This document shows, one piece after another, positions 27,396-33,511 of a stretch of DNA of 64,000 bases. The notes below the pieces were generated by a model. It had not been told where the DNA came from. It worked only from the letters and a program-made list of their open reading frames with translations, and did not search any database. The stretch's first letter is position 1. The number at the start of each line of letters is the position of its first letter. The translations under genes and the position numbers were made by a program. The stretch comes from Acidianus hospitalis (GTDB taxonomy: Archaea > Thermoproteota > Thermoprotei_A > Sulfolobales > Sulfolobaceae), in assembly GCA_046533895.1 (NCBI GenBank), contig JAWDOK010000002.1, positions 62,001 through 126,000 of the forward strand, written 5' to 3'.

Positions 27396-28185
27396 TATAG
27401 GTATTATGGGAAGTTATACCATAGACGAAATTCATGAAAATAATATAATATATGAAAAAGCCGGAGGATCACCAATTTACTCTAGTTTAGGAGTTTATAT
27501 AGCGGGCGGAGAGCCTCATGTATATTCAATAAAGGGCGAGGATTTCAAGTTTGAATTGCCAGATTATATTAAAGAGGATTTTATACTTAAAACAAAAAAT
27601 AATTTAAAATTTGAAATAATTGTAAATAATGGAAAAAGAACGTTAAAATTAAAATCTCCAGGATCTAAAATTGATTTTAATAAAATAGGTCCCCTAGGTA
27701 ATATAGACGGATTAATAATTAATCCGGTATGTAATGAAATTGACTTAGATCAAATTAATGTATTAAATATTCCGTTAGCCGTAGATTTTCAGGGAATCGT
27801 AAGAAAATGTGAAACAGGCAAGGAAATTACATATAAGGAAATAAATTACATTCCATATAAGCCTAACTATATGGTTGCACATGCTAACATTGAGGAAAAA
27901 AATAACGGAAAATTAGATATAAAAAAACTTTTAGACGTAGGATTTAAGGAAATTATAATAAGTTACGGAGACCTAGGGTTTGAGATTTATAATAAAAATG
28001 GTGTTTTAAAAGAGACTGTTGAAAATAGAGGAAATTACGAAGTAGGAAACGGAGATTTCCTACTAGGATTTTATTTTACATTAAGGGTTAAAGGGGTAAA
28101 AATAGAAGAAGCAGCAAGACTTTCAAAACTAGCTTCACAAAAATTTAGCATTTACGGACCAAATCTACAGCCTCTTCTAAGCTAA
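27382..28185 (+). CDS. PfkB-family sugar/nucleoside kinase-like protein
   Basis: A 267-residue ribokinase-fold protein. It opens with GIMGSYTIDEI, then GGSPIYSSLGVYIAGGE (substrate region), and carries the PfkB signature with catalytic aspartate in NYEVGNGDFLLGFYFTL (about residue 218). It is shorter than the usual 300 residues, and GAGD is GNGD, so activity is probable but not certain. Substrate unknown. The ATG is inside the zinc-finger-like gene; the 3' end overlaps the convergent FAD gene by 41 bases. Confidence 0.75.
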   Translation: MRKISIGIMGSYTIDEIHENNIIYEKAGGSPIYSSLGVYIAGGEPHVYSIKGEDFKFELPDYIKEDFILKTKNNLKFEIIVNNGKRTLKLKSPGSKIDFNKIGPLGNIDGLIINPVCNEIDLDQINVLNIPLAVDFQGIVRKCETGKEITYKEINYIPYKPNYMVAHANIEEKNNGKLDIKKLLDVGFKEIIISYGDLGFEIYNKNGVLKETVENRGNYEVGNGDFLLGFYFTLRVKGVKIEEAARLSKLASQKFSIYGPNLQPLLS

Positions 28186-29011
28186 TGTTTTTCCATAGAC
28201 CCAATCTACCACAATTTTTTATAAAATCTAGTTCAATTGAAGGAGTACCGTATAATATTGCGTCTTTAATAACATGCGATCTATAAGCTAATATTTCATC
28301 TCTAGAAAATATGTGAGTCCTTTTTAAATCACTAAATACCTTTTTAATATCAGGCAATCTAGAAGTAAAGAATGAATATATATAGTTAACAAAGATATCG
28401 CTCTCTATATTTTTTCTAATTATATGAGAAAACACTATACCCGTATCCCCATTGATATACACATCCCACTCCTTTTCTCCTTTAGTTATCAATATAGTTA
28501 TAAATGCTGACACTGACTTTAAGTTAGGATCACTGTAGCCAACTAGCTTAAATAATTCTTTTCTTGAAATTGTATTATATATTTTATCAAAAATCACTGA
28601 CCTACCTTTATTAGTAATAATTTTTTTATCTTTTATAATTATGGGGTATTCATTAATAATTTTAACTCCTTTACTAAGATTAGAAATAATTTCACTAAAA
28701 TTGTCAATCCAAAACTTCTTCCCAGTGAAATCTAACCACAGCGGAAATGTTTCGCACTCCTTACAAATCTTATCTTCTAAATATTTTGATTTTTCAGAAA
28801 TTATTCTAGGGTTGTATTCGTGATATTTTAGGCCTTCCATAAAGTTTGGATTACTTACTATTGGAGGAATAATAGAAATATTAGTTCCAGAAATTTCTTC
28901 CGTAGCGAATAATCCACCAACTTCATGTTGTAGCTCTATAATTAAAGATTCCTCCTTATTTAAGGAAGCTAAAAGTAATCCTGAAATTCCTCCACCTAAA
29001 ATTATATTCAC
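28145..29011 (-). CDS. FAD-dependent oxidoreductase, UGM/protoporphyrinogen-oxidase-like
   Basis: A 288-residue flavoprotein. The dinucleotide motif IILGGGISGLLLASL is at residue 3, followed by an acidic E in LIIELQHEVGGLFATEE, which matches the FAD-binding segment of UDP-galactopyranose mutase and amine-oxidase relatives. The C-terminal FAD motif is weak: YGTPSIELDFIKNCGRLGLW replaces the usual G-R-x-G-x-W form in part (GRLGLW). It is shorter than known enzymes (about 390). The reaction is unknown. Confidence 0.65.
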   Translation of the reverse strand: MNIILGGGISGLLLASLNKEESLIIELQHEVGGLFATEEISGTNISIIPPIVSNPNFMEGLKYHEYNPRIISEKSKYLEDKICKECETFPLWLDFTGKKFWIDNFSEIISNLSKGVKIINEYPIIIKDKKIITNKGRSVIFDKIYNTISRKELFKLVGYSDPNLKSVSAFITILITKGEKEWDVYINGDTGIVFSHIIRKNIESDIFVNYIYSFFTSRLPDIKKVFSDLKRTHIFSRDEILAYRSHVIKDAILYGTPSIELDFIKNCGRLGLWKNISLEEAVDLVRKC

Positions 29012-29034
29012 ATAATATAGGAAGAAAGAATTAT

Positions 29035-29346
29035 TTATAAGACTGACACTCCATTACCAAAAATACCGTTTTGACTATAAAAGATCTTAAAAGGCTTATG
29101 ATCTTCTATTAGTTCTCCCTTAATTAACTTACTTAACTTAACTTTTGCATCGTTTTCATCTATATAATCAAATAATATTCTCCTACCATCGATTTCTATC
29201 ATAGGCGAAGAATAATCATAAAGTAAATCAGTCTCTACATCTATTTTTATATCGTATTTATTTGGCAGACTTTGAATAACCTCGTACAATAGTGAAGTAA
29301 CTCCGTTATCACCATAAGAACCAAATATTACCTTTATTGAAGGCAT
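29035..29346 (-). CDS. hypothetical protein, 103 aa
   Basis: A 103-residue protein with an N-terminal beta-alpha-beta unit (IKVIFGSYGDNGVTSLLYEV, then YDIKIDVETDLL) that resembles a thioredoxin-like or nucleotide-binding start, and MIEIDGRRILFDYID later. No cysteines are present. It lies 23 bases upstream of the FAD gene on the same strand, so they are probably one operon. Family not recognised. Confidence 0.6.
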   Translation of the reverse strand: MPSIKVIFGSYGDNGVTSLLYEVIQSLPNKYDIKIDVETDLLYDYSSPMIEIDGRRILFDYIDENDAKVKLSKLIKGELIEDHKPFKIFYSQNGIFGNGVSVL

Positions 29347-29414
29347 ATTTTCTCAATATTATTAGCTTCAATCAAGAAAGCATATAAAAAACCTAAAATC
29401 TAATATTACTAGTA

Positions 29415-29657
29415 ATGAAGTCTGTTTATGGTTCAACAATCTTAGAATCTGCAGGAATTTTTGACCTTCAAAAGAATGAAAAAGATGCTAAAATATCTTA
29501 TAATGAAGCTAAACGTTTGTATCCGGATTTTAAAGTTTTAATCCTTGATATGAATAAAATAGAGGATAGATTAAAAGCAATTGATATAGATCCAGATTTA
29601 GCTGATATGAAAGATATTTATGTAATCCTTGTAGAAGTGCCAGAAGAAGTAACTTAA
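29415..29657 (+). CDS. hypothetical protein, 80 aa
   Basis: An 80-residue acidic alpha/beta protein (ILESAGIFDLQKNEKDAKIS; FKVLILDMNKIEDRLKAIDI; IYVILVEVPEE). No cysteines or known motifs. Codon use and composition match neighbours. It is the last protein gene before tRNA-Val and the mobile-element islet. Confidence 0.6.
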   Translation: MKSVYGSTILESAGIFDLQKNEKDAKISYNEAKRLYPDFKVLILDMNKIEDRLKAIDIDPDLADMKDIYVILVEVPEEVT

Positions 29658-29660
29658 AAT

Positions 29661-29670
29661 TTTTATTTAA
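29661..29670 (+). promoter_or_regulatory. TATA box of tRNA-Val
   Basis: TTTTATTTAA is centred about 25 bases before the first base of tRNA-Val at 29690, giving transcription from the mature 5' end or within a base or two. Confidence 0.5.
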
Positions 29671-29689
29671 CTCATTAATATTGTCAATT

Positions 29690-29764
29690 GGGCCCATAGT
29701 CTAGCCTGGTTAGGACGCTGCCCTCACACGGCAGTGATCGCGGGTTCAAATCCCGCTGGGCCCA
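29690..29764 (+). tRNA. tRNA-Val(CAC)
   Basis: A full cloverleaf of 75 bases without intron: acceptor GGGCCCA/TGGGCCC, D arm GTCT/GGAC, anticodon stem CTGCC/GGCAG with loop CTCACAC (anticodon CAC), T arm GCGGG-TTCAAAT-CCCGC, discriminator A. CCA is not encoded. It borders the decayed mobile-element islet on the left. Confidence 0.96.
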
Positions 29765-30229
29765 TATTTTACGTTCTACTCTATTTATAGGAGTAATATT
29801 AATACAATACACAGATTAAATTTGCAACATAAGATATTAGAAACTGCATCTTTCAAATTACTGTCAAGAATAAATACGCATGTATATAACAAGAACGTTA
29901 ATAATTTTTTATAGTCAAAAATCTAATATTAAAATTAGGCCATACCCAGCCAACAGTCCACGTGAACCGTGGTAGAGTGAAGCTGGGGCCTCCTCCCGCC
30001 TCTTCTAGTAGAAATCTTCATGTGCTATCCTATAATCTTCTTAAATCATATGAATCACTGCTCAGAAATATTTTGTATAAATTATTTAATTTCTATACTA
30101 AAATAACTGACAATATTCAGTTTTTTGCAAAAGCAAGGAATTGTTATTGCCTTCATTCACCCACATATGATATGATAATAAATACTCCTTAAAATAGCCA
30201 TACGTGATAAATATAGATGAGCCGAAGGT
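29765..30229. other. AT-rich islet between tRNA-Val and integrase relic
   Basis: No intact gene is seen. The only structured part is a GC-rich patch at 29940-30005, described separately as a possible tnpB 3' end. A 76-codon plus-strand frame beginning in that patch shows no family pattern and is probably chance. This region is where the body of an integrated element would have been; it seems deleted. Confidence 0.6.
29931..30008 (+). pseudogene. possible 3' remnant of an IS200/IS605-type tnpB with its right-end hairpins
   Basis: One frame reads RPYPANSPREPW, a stop, then SEAGASSRLF and a final stop at 30006. This resembles the tail that follows the RuvC domain in many TnpB proteins (...SEAGSPRL-type endings). 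At DNA level there is a nested hairpin: CCCAGC (29946-29951) with GCTGGG (29982-29987), and inside it CCACG/CGTGG (29958-29972), then TTCTA-G-TAGAA near 30003. Such structures mark the right end and guide (omega) RNA of these elements. No RuvC or zinc-finger part remains. A structured ncRNA of other origin is the alternative. Confidence 0.4.
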
Positions 30230-30464
30230 ATGGGCAATAAAGTTTTCACATTTGGTGATGTTCGAATTCGTGAAGTTAAGGGAAAGTATTATGTTTACTT
30301 AATAGAAGGGTGAAGACGACAAGAGAAGAGACAGTTACGTAGGTTCCTTAGATAAGATCGTGGAAATAGCATTGGGGTTTTATGGTGTCCCCATAACACA
30401 GTGCCGCCGCGGGGATTTGAACCCCGGACAACCCGGTCTTCAGCCGGGCGCTCTCCCGGGCTGA
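30230..30464 (+). pseudogene. int(N): N-terminal fragment of SSV-type tyrosine integrase
   Basis: The frame starts GNKVFTFGDVRIREVKGKYY, VYLIEG, and after a +1 frameshift in the GGG at 30308-30310 continues EDDKRRDSYVGSLDKIVEIA, LGFYGVPITQCRRGDLNPGQ, into tRNA-Phe, stopping at 30462. From memory the SSV1 integrase begins in the same way ([20 protein letters not shown] ... RYVGPLADVVES ... DPPGFEPGTSG), also reading through its tRNA attachment site. On integration these genes split and int(N) stays beside the target tRNA. The catalytic C-terminal half is absent. The frameshift shows decay. Confidence 0.82.
30402..30443. mobile_element. presumed attachment site (3' half of tRNA-Phe)
   Basis: SSV-type elements recombine at the 3' half of a tRNA gene, which is also part of the int coding frame. 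Here the int(N) relic reads without gap into tRNA-Phe from its discriminator base to about the anticodon loop, so this is the likely att core. I see no second copy elsewhere in the window, so the other border is lost or outside. Exact ends are inferred. Confidence 0.6.
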
Positions 30465-30475
30465 GCTACGGCGGC
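30402..30475 (-). tRNA. tRNA-Phe(GAA)
   Basis: A 74-base cloverleaf on the minus strand: acceptor GCCGCCG/CGGCGGC, D arm GCTC/GAGC, anticodon stem CCCGG/CCGGG with loop CTGAAGA (anticodon GAA), T arm CGGGG-TTCAAAT-CCCCG, discriminator A. No intron and no encoded CCA. It is intact although it served as integration target. Confidence 0.96.
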
Positions 30476-30527
30476 AATATATTTCTTTAAATCTTCAAAC
30501 TTAAATCTTTCGATAATAATTAGTTAA

Positions 30528-30600
30528 TTGGGGTCTGGCGACACCCTAGGAGAACCCTTTATTAGGGGTCAATGATATAGGGTCTCCAGAGACCCCAACA
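30528..30600 (+). ncRNA. candidate H/ACA-type guide RNA hairpin
   Basis: A 9-bp perfect outer stem (TTGGGGTCT 30528-30536 with AGACCCCAA 30590-30598) encloses an internal loop (GGCGAC / CTCCAG), an upper stem ACCCTA/TAGGGT (30543-30548 with 30578-30583), a GGAGA/ATGATA segment like a K-turn, and a top helix with loop TTTATTA. The 3' end is ACA (30598-30600), exactly 14 bases after the upper stem, the spacing of archaeal pseudouridine guides. A TATA-like ACTTAAATC near 30507 would start RNA near 30530. It ends at the ATG of the next gene, so a 5'-UTR structure or small inverted-repeat element is the alternative. Confidence 0.5.
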
Positions 30601-30914
30601 TGAAAACACTTATAGTATTTTTAAATAAGATAGATATAAATAAGATATTATATCTTCAGGATAAAAAAGATATATATATATTAAATGAGATATTGCATAT
30701 ACCAATTTCATTTTATAATTGGGAAAACAATTGTTATGAAGAAGATAAAATACTTGAATATGCAAGTAAAAAGCTTGATAATCTGTCATTCGAAAAGATA
30801 TTTTTATTAACTACCTTAAAGCTTTGTAACAAAATAACCCAAAAACAAGGCAAAATAGAGATAATCAACGTAGATGATGAGAATATACTGAGAAAATTAA
30901 TTGCAAGTACTTAA
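30600..30914 (+). CDS. hypothetical protein, 104 aa
   Basis: A 104-residue protein (TLIVFLNKIDINKILYLQDK; EKIFLLTTLKLCNKITQKQG) with mixed alpha/beta character and no known motif. The ATG lies directly at the end of the 9-bp stem of the hairpin at 30528-30600, leaving no room for a Shine-Dalgarno, so either translation is controlled by the structure or the gene is transcribed leaderless from elsewhere. The stop overlaps the convergent archease by 4 bases. Possibly part of the mobile islet, but composition is like the host. Confidence 0.5.
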   Translation: MKTLIVFLNKIDINKILYLQDKKDIYILNEILHIPISFYNWENNCYEEDKILEYASKKLDNLSFEKIFLLTTLKLCNKITQKQGKIEIINVDDENILRKLIAST

Positions 30915-31330
30915 ATATCTACTACAAAGGTAATTTCGTACATGTCCCCTACTTTATTAATAGACATTAAGCTATAAGTCATTGCTTTTACTAGCGTTCT
31001 TCTTTCATGTTTTTCTTCATTAAACTTTTCGCCCCAAGCTTCTCCTTCCAATCTCATATTATCTTGATCAATTTTCACTTTAAATTTACTAAATAGCATT
31101 AATTCTGAATCATAATATACTAAAAGGGACTCAATCCATCTATATAATAAGTTTTCTAAGTCTATACCATCTATAGTTACTTTTCTCTCTTCTACTGGAT
31201 CTACTTTAGAAGTATCAGTCATTACCTCAAAAACAGCTAAAGCAGAGTTCTCAAAGGCTTCTTCAAGAGTTCTACCATAGGCCTTTATCCCGACATCTGC
31301 CGTATTGTCAAAGAACTCAAATTTCTTCAT
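30911..31330 (-). CDS. archease
   Basis: Archease, 139 residues, the cofactor that lets RNA ligase RtcB act many times by speeding its guanylation; RtcB joins tRNA exons after intron removal. Motifs: FFDNTADVGIKAYGRTLEEAF with the metal aspartate (residues 6-26), LLYRWIESLLVYYDSE (about 60) and GEKFNEEKHERRTLVKAMTY (about 99). It is relevant to the intron-containing tRNA-Lys in this window. A TATA-like GTTAAATCC near 31353-31362 gives a leaderless start. Confidence 0.94.
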   Translation of the reverse strand: MKKFEFFDNTADVGIKAYGRTLEEAFENSALAVFEVMTDTSKVDPVEERKVTIDGIDLENLLYRWIESLLVYYDSELMLFSKFKVKIDQDNMRLEGEAWGEKFNEEKHERRTLVKAMTYSLMSINKVGDMYEITFVVDI

Positions 31331-31374
31331 AAAAACACTTTTAAACTTAGTAGGATTTAACGTTATTGATTAAA

Positions 31375-31470
31375 ATGGGCGGAAGACAAAAAACTACTCT
31401 ATTTATGACAAAAGAAATAAAGAAAGAAAAAAGAGGTACAGCTACTGGTCAGCAAACTTCCTCGAAATAA
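31375..31470 (+). CDS. possible 31-aa basic microprotein, antisense to cedA2 end
   Basis: ATG at 31375 opens a 31-codon frame (MGGRQKTTLFMTKEIKKEKR then GTATGQQTSSK), very rich in Lys, Arg and Thr. A TATA-like CTTTTAAAC sits about 32 bases upstream. Its last 29 bases overlap the 3' end of cedA2 on the other strand. Such short frames occur by chance; composition like a nucleic-acid-binding tail is the only support. Confidence 0.3.
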   Translation: MGGRQKTTLFMTKEIKKEKRGTATGQQTSSK

Positions 31471-31600
31471 TATAATTAGCGAAATATATACCAATTGCTA
31501 GAAATATATCTATAGTAGAATATAATATATTTTTTGTAAAGCAATAAACTATTATTGAGTTAATAATAAGGAGCAAAAGTAATATATCTCTACTTTTCAT
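31442..31600 (-). CDS. cedA2: Ced DNA-import small membrane subunit CedA2
   Basis: A 52-residue frame beginning MKSRDILLLLLIINSIIVYC and ending SRKFADQ, with two membrane helices (about 5-21 and 26-45) and positive ends. It starts 11 bases after the cedA stop, with a GTGTGAT Shine-Dalgarno-like site. In Sulfolobus, CedA works with two small two-helix proteins, CedA1 and CedA2, encoded beside it (from memory); size, topology and position fit CedA2. It is easily missed because it is so short. Confidence 0.72.
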   Translation of the reverse strand: MKSRDILLLLLIINSIIVYCFTKNILYSTIDIFLAIGIYFANYIISRKFADQ

Positions 31601-31611
31601 CTTATCACACT

Positions 31612-32400
31612 CTAAAAGATTTCTATAGGAATTGGTAACCTAGATGAATATCCGCTTATTGCGGCTCCTACGCCTATAGAAATACCGCTTAATATAATCA
31701 TGTACGCTATAGGAAGCACTATAGTACCTTCAATAAGCAGTGGAACGACTTTGGTCATGAGATAAACTACAATGCAGCATGCATTATTATTAGGTATATT
31801 ATTTAAATCTTGTAGGACGTTGGCTCCTAATGATGTTAGAAAATTAGGCAAATATGGCAATGCTGCATAAAATACTATAGAAAATCCTATAAGCGAACCT
31901 CCTACCCCTCTTCCAACTCTAAATGGTATAGAAATTAGTAATATACCTAAAGCTATAAATACTTGAGAATATTCGTAAACTATTCTAGCTATTATAAGTA
32001 ATGTTTCCGAAGTAGTTATTAAACTTCCAAACAGTGAAAAAAGTACACCGACCTCAGATAATAAGACTCCCGCAGTAGGACCACTGGCTACTGCTATTAT
32101 CCCGTATATTGTCCTTAAGAATGCATTAAGAGCGATTTCTTGAATTATTAAACAACATACCCACTTAAAGAAGTTACACCATGTAGCACCCAAATATGAC
32201 TGAATCATAGATGATAAAGTCAGAATACTACCGTATGCATTAACTAATGCAGTAACGTATAATCCGTCTAATATTAATTTTGGTCCCCATTTTTTTATTC
32301 CATATATTGGTATTGGAAGACCCATAATTAACGTTCCAATAAAGTAAGTTAATGCCCCAAGTGAGGAAGCAAGAAATAGCATTTCACCTATATTAAACAA
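31612..32400 (-). CDS. cedA: Ced DNA-import channel protein CedA
   Basis: A 262-residue polytopic membrane protein with six or seven hydrophobic helices (for example AGVLLSEVGVLFSLFGSLIT; VFIALGILLISIPFRVG). A conserved-looking cytosolic loop LPIPIYGIKKWGPKLILDGLY follows helix 1. Cysteines occur in WCNFFKWVCC and NACCIVVY and may pair outside the cell. CedA is the pore-like component importing DNA from partner cells during UV-induced, Ups-pilus-mediated aggregation. The ATG is preceded by GAGGTGAT. Gene order cedA1-cedA-cedA2 and the nearby cmk-secY cluster support the call. Confidence 0.85.
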   Translation of the reverse strand: MFNIGEMLFLASSLGALTYFIGTLIMGLPIPIYGIKKWGPKLILDGLYVTALVNAYGSILTLSSMIQSYLGATWCNFFKWVCCLIIQEIALNAFLRTIYGIIAVASGPTAGVLLSEVGVLFSLFGSLITTSETLLIIARIVYEYSQVFIALGILLISIPFRVGRGVGGSLIGFSIVFYAALPYLPNFLTSLGANVLQDLNNIPNNNACCIVVYLMTKVVPLLIEGTIVLPIAYMIILSGISIGVGAAISGYSSRLPIPIEIF

Positions 32401-32411
32401 GTATTATCACC

Positions 32412-32648
32412 TCATACTTGACCTGCCAAGTATGATATTAGACTAAATACTGTACTGCCTATAGCTAACCAAAAAGCTGCTATTATAGCATCTTCTATAA
32501 TATCTTGACCACCTCGCTTTATTCTAAATATTGGAATAGGAGATCCTCTTAAAGCCCAACCTACTGCCCATGATAATATAAATACACTCCACGCTGTTTC
32601 TGTTATTTGAGTCGTTAAATTAGATATTAAACTCTCTATACCAGACAT
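32412..32648 (-). CDS. cedA1: Ced DNA-import small membrane subunit CedA1
   Basis: A 78-residue protein with two membrane helices (about 18-33 and 52-76) joined by the loop RGSPIPIFRIKRGGQDIIED, which echoes the PIPIYGIKKWG loop of CedA. This internal similarity suggests CedA1 and CedA share ancestry or interact in the same way. It starts the cedA1-cedA-cedA2 operon; a gap of 42 bases separates it from cmk. Confidence 0.8.
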   Translation of the reverse strand: MSGIESLISNLTTQITETAWSVFILSWAVGWALRGSPIPIFRIKRGGQDIIEDAIIAAFWLAIGSTVFSLISYLAGQV

Positions 32649-32690
32649 TCTTGACCTAAAATTATAAGATATTTATTAAAGCTAGGAGAC

Positions 32691-33221
32691 CTAAACGGAA
32701 GTGTTTTTACCAATATATACAAGGATAATATTTACTATTCTATTAATATCTATATTAGAAGTATTTATAACCATATCAAAAGGAGTTAAATCTAGCAAAT
32801 CTATTCCGTAATATTTCCAAAATCTAAAATAATGACTTTGTTCTCTTTCCATAATTTTAATTAGAGCTTCTTCATAGGAAATTTTGTCTCTAATTGATAT
32901 TCTTTTAGCTCTTTCCTCAATATTAGCCCAAAGATATATTGTGTAATCGGCAATTCCACTAAGTAGCCAGCCAGCTATATGAGACTCTATAATTACATTT
33001 CCTTTTTTTGCTTCGTCTAGGATTTTTTCATCTATTAATTTATCTATATCAAATTTTTTTTCCGCAGATTTATTCATCTCAATTATATCTTTTCCTAAAC
33101 TTGCTGCCATTTCTCTAAATAACTGACCTGCAGACACAAATCTAAGTTTTAATCTTTCAGACAAAATTTTAGCAACAGTAGTTTTTCCACTGCCAGAAGG
33201 CCCGCTTATAACAATAATCAT
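32691..33221 (-). CDS. cmk: cytidylate kinase
   Basis: Archaeal CMP kinase, 176 residues. P-loop ISGPSGSGKTTVAK (residue 5), VSAGQLFREMA (NMP-binding), VIIESHIAGWLL (about 86), and RISIRDKISYEEAL (about 121) are all present. It converts (d)CMP to (d)CDP. It overlaps rpl34e by 4 bases, as in other archaea. Confidence 0.93.
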   Translation of the reverse strand: MIIVISGPSGSGKTTVAKILSERLKLRFVSAGQLFREMAASLGKDIIEMNKSAEKKFDIDKLIDEKILDEAKKGNVIIESHIAGWLLSGIADYTIYLWANIEERAKRISIRDKISYEEALIKIMEREQSHYFRFWKYYGIDLLDLTPFDMVINTSNIDINRIVNIILVYIGKNTSV

Positions 33222-33481
33222 GATATTCCTCTCACACTTAACTTGATTAAATTTTCAAGACATCTATGGCACATGTACCCACCAAAAGGCCTCTCTGGCC
33301 TTTTCTCAGTTAGAGAGAACGAATAAACTTTGTTAGTCTTTACCGCATTTAGAGGATTTCCACATATAGCACAGTGAGCTAGTTTATTCTTTCTTCTTTC
33401 AAAATGAAGCTTAGATTCACCACTTGGAGTTCTAATATGTAATTTTCTATAAGACCTAGACCTAAACTGTGGTTTAGGCAT
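33218..33481 (-). CDS. rpl34e: ribosomal protein L34e
   Basis: Large-subunit protein eL34, 87 residues. It starts MPKPQFRSRSYRKLHIRTPS, has the zinc pair CAICG (about 37) and CHRCL (about 71), with KRPERPFGGYMC between. Its place before cmk and after the EMC3-like gene is the conserved archaeal order. Confidence 0.96.
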   Translation of the reverse strand: MPKPQFRSRSYRKLHIRTPSGESKLHFERRKNKLAHCAICGNPLNAVKTNKVYSFSLTEKRPERPFGGYMCHRCLENLIKLSVRGIS

Positions 33482-33511
33482 TGCTTATCAATAAGAAAAT
33501 ATATCTTTAAT

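Noticed and set aside
29940..30005. GC-rich patch as SRP RNA, RNase P RNA or tRNA
   Set aside because: Too short for SRP or RNase P RNA, and there is no T-loop or acceptor pairing for a tRNA.
29962..30192. 76-codon plus-strand frame starting GTG in the GC-rich patch
   Set aside because: It overlaps the hairpin and shows no family pattern or ribosome site; it is better explained as chance frame over a transposon remnant.
30374..30394. GGGG-TTTTATGGTGT-CCCC small hairpin as terminator
   Set aside because: It lies inside the int(N) coding frame just before tRNA-Phe, lacks a T-run, and the frame explains the sequence.
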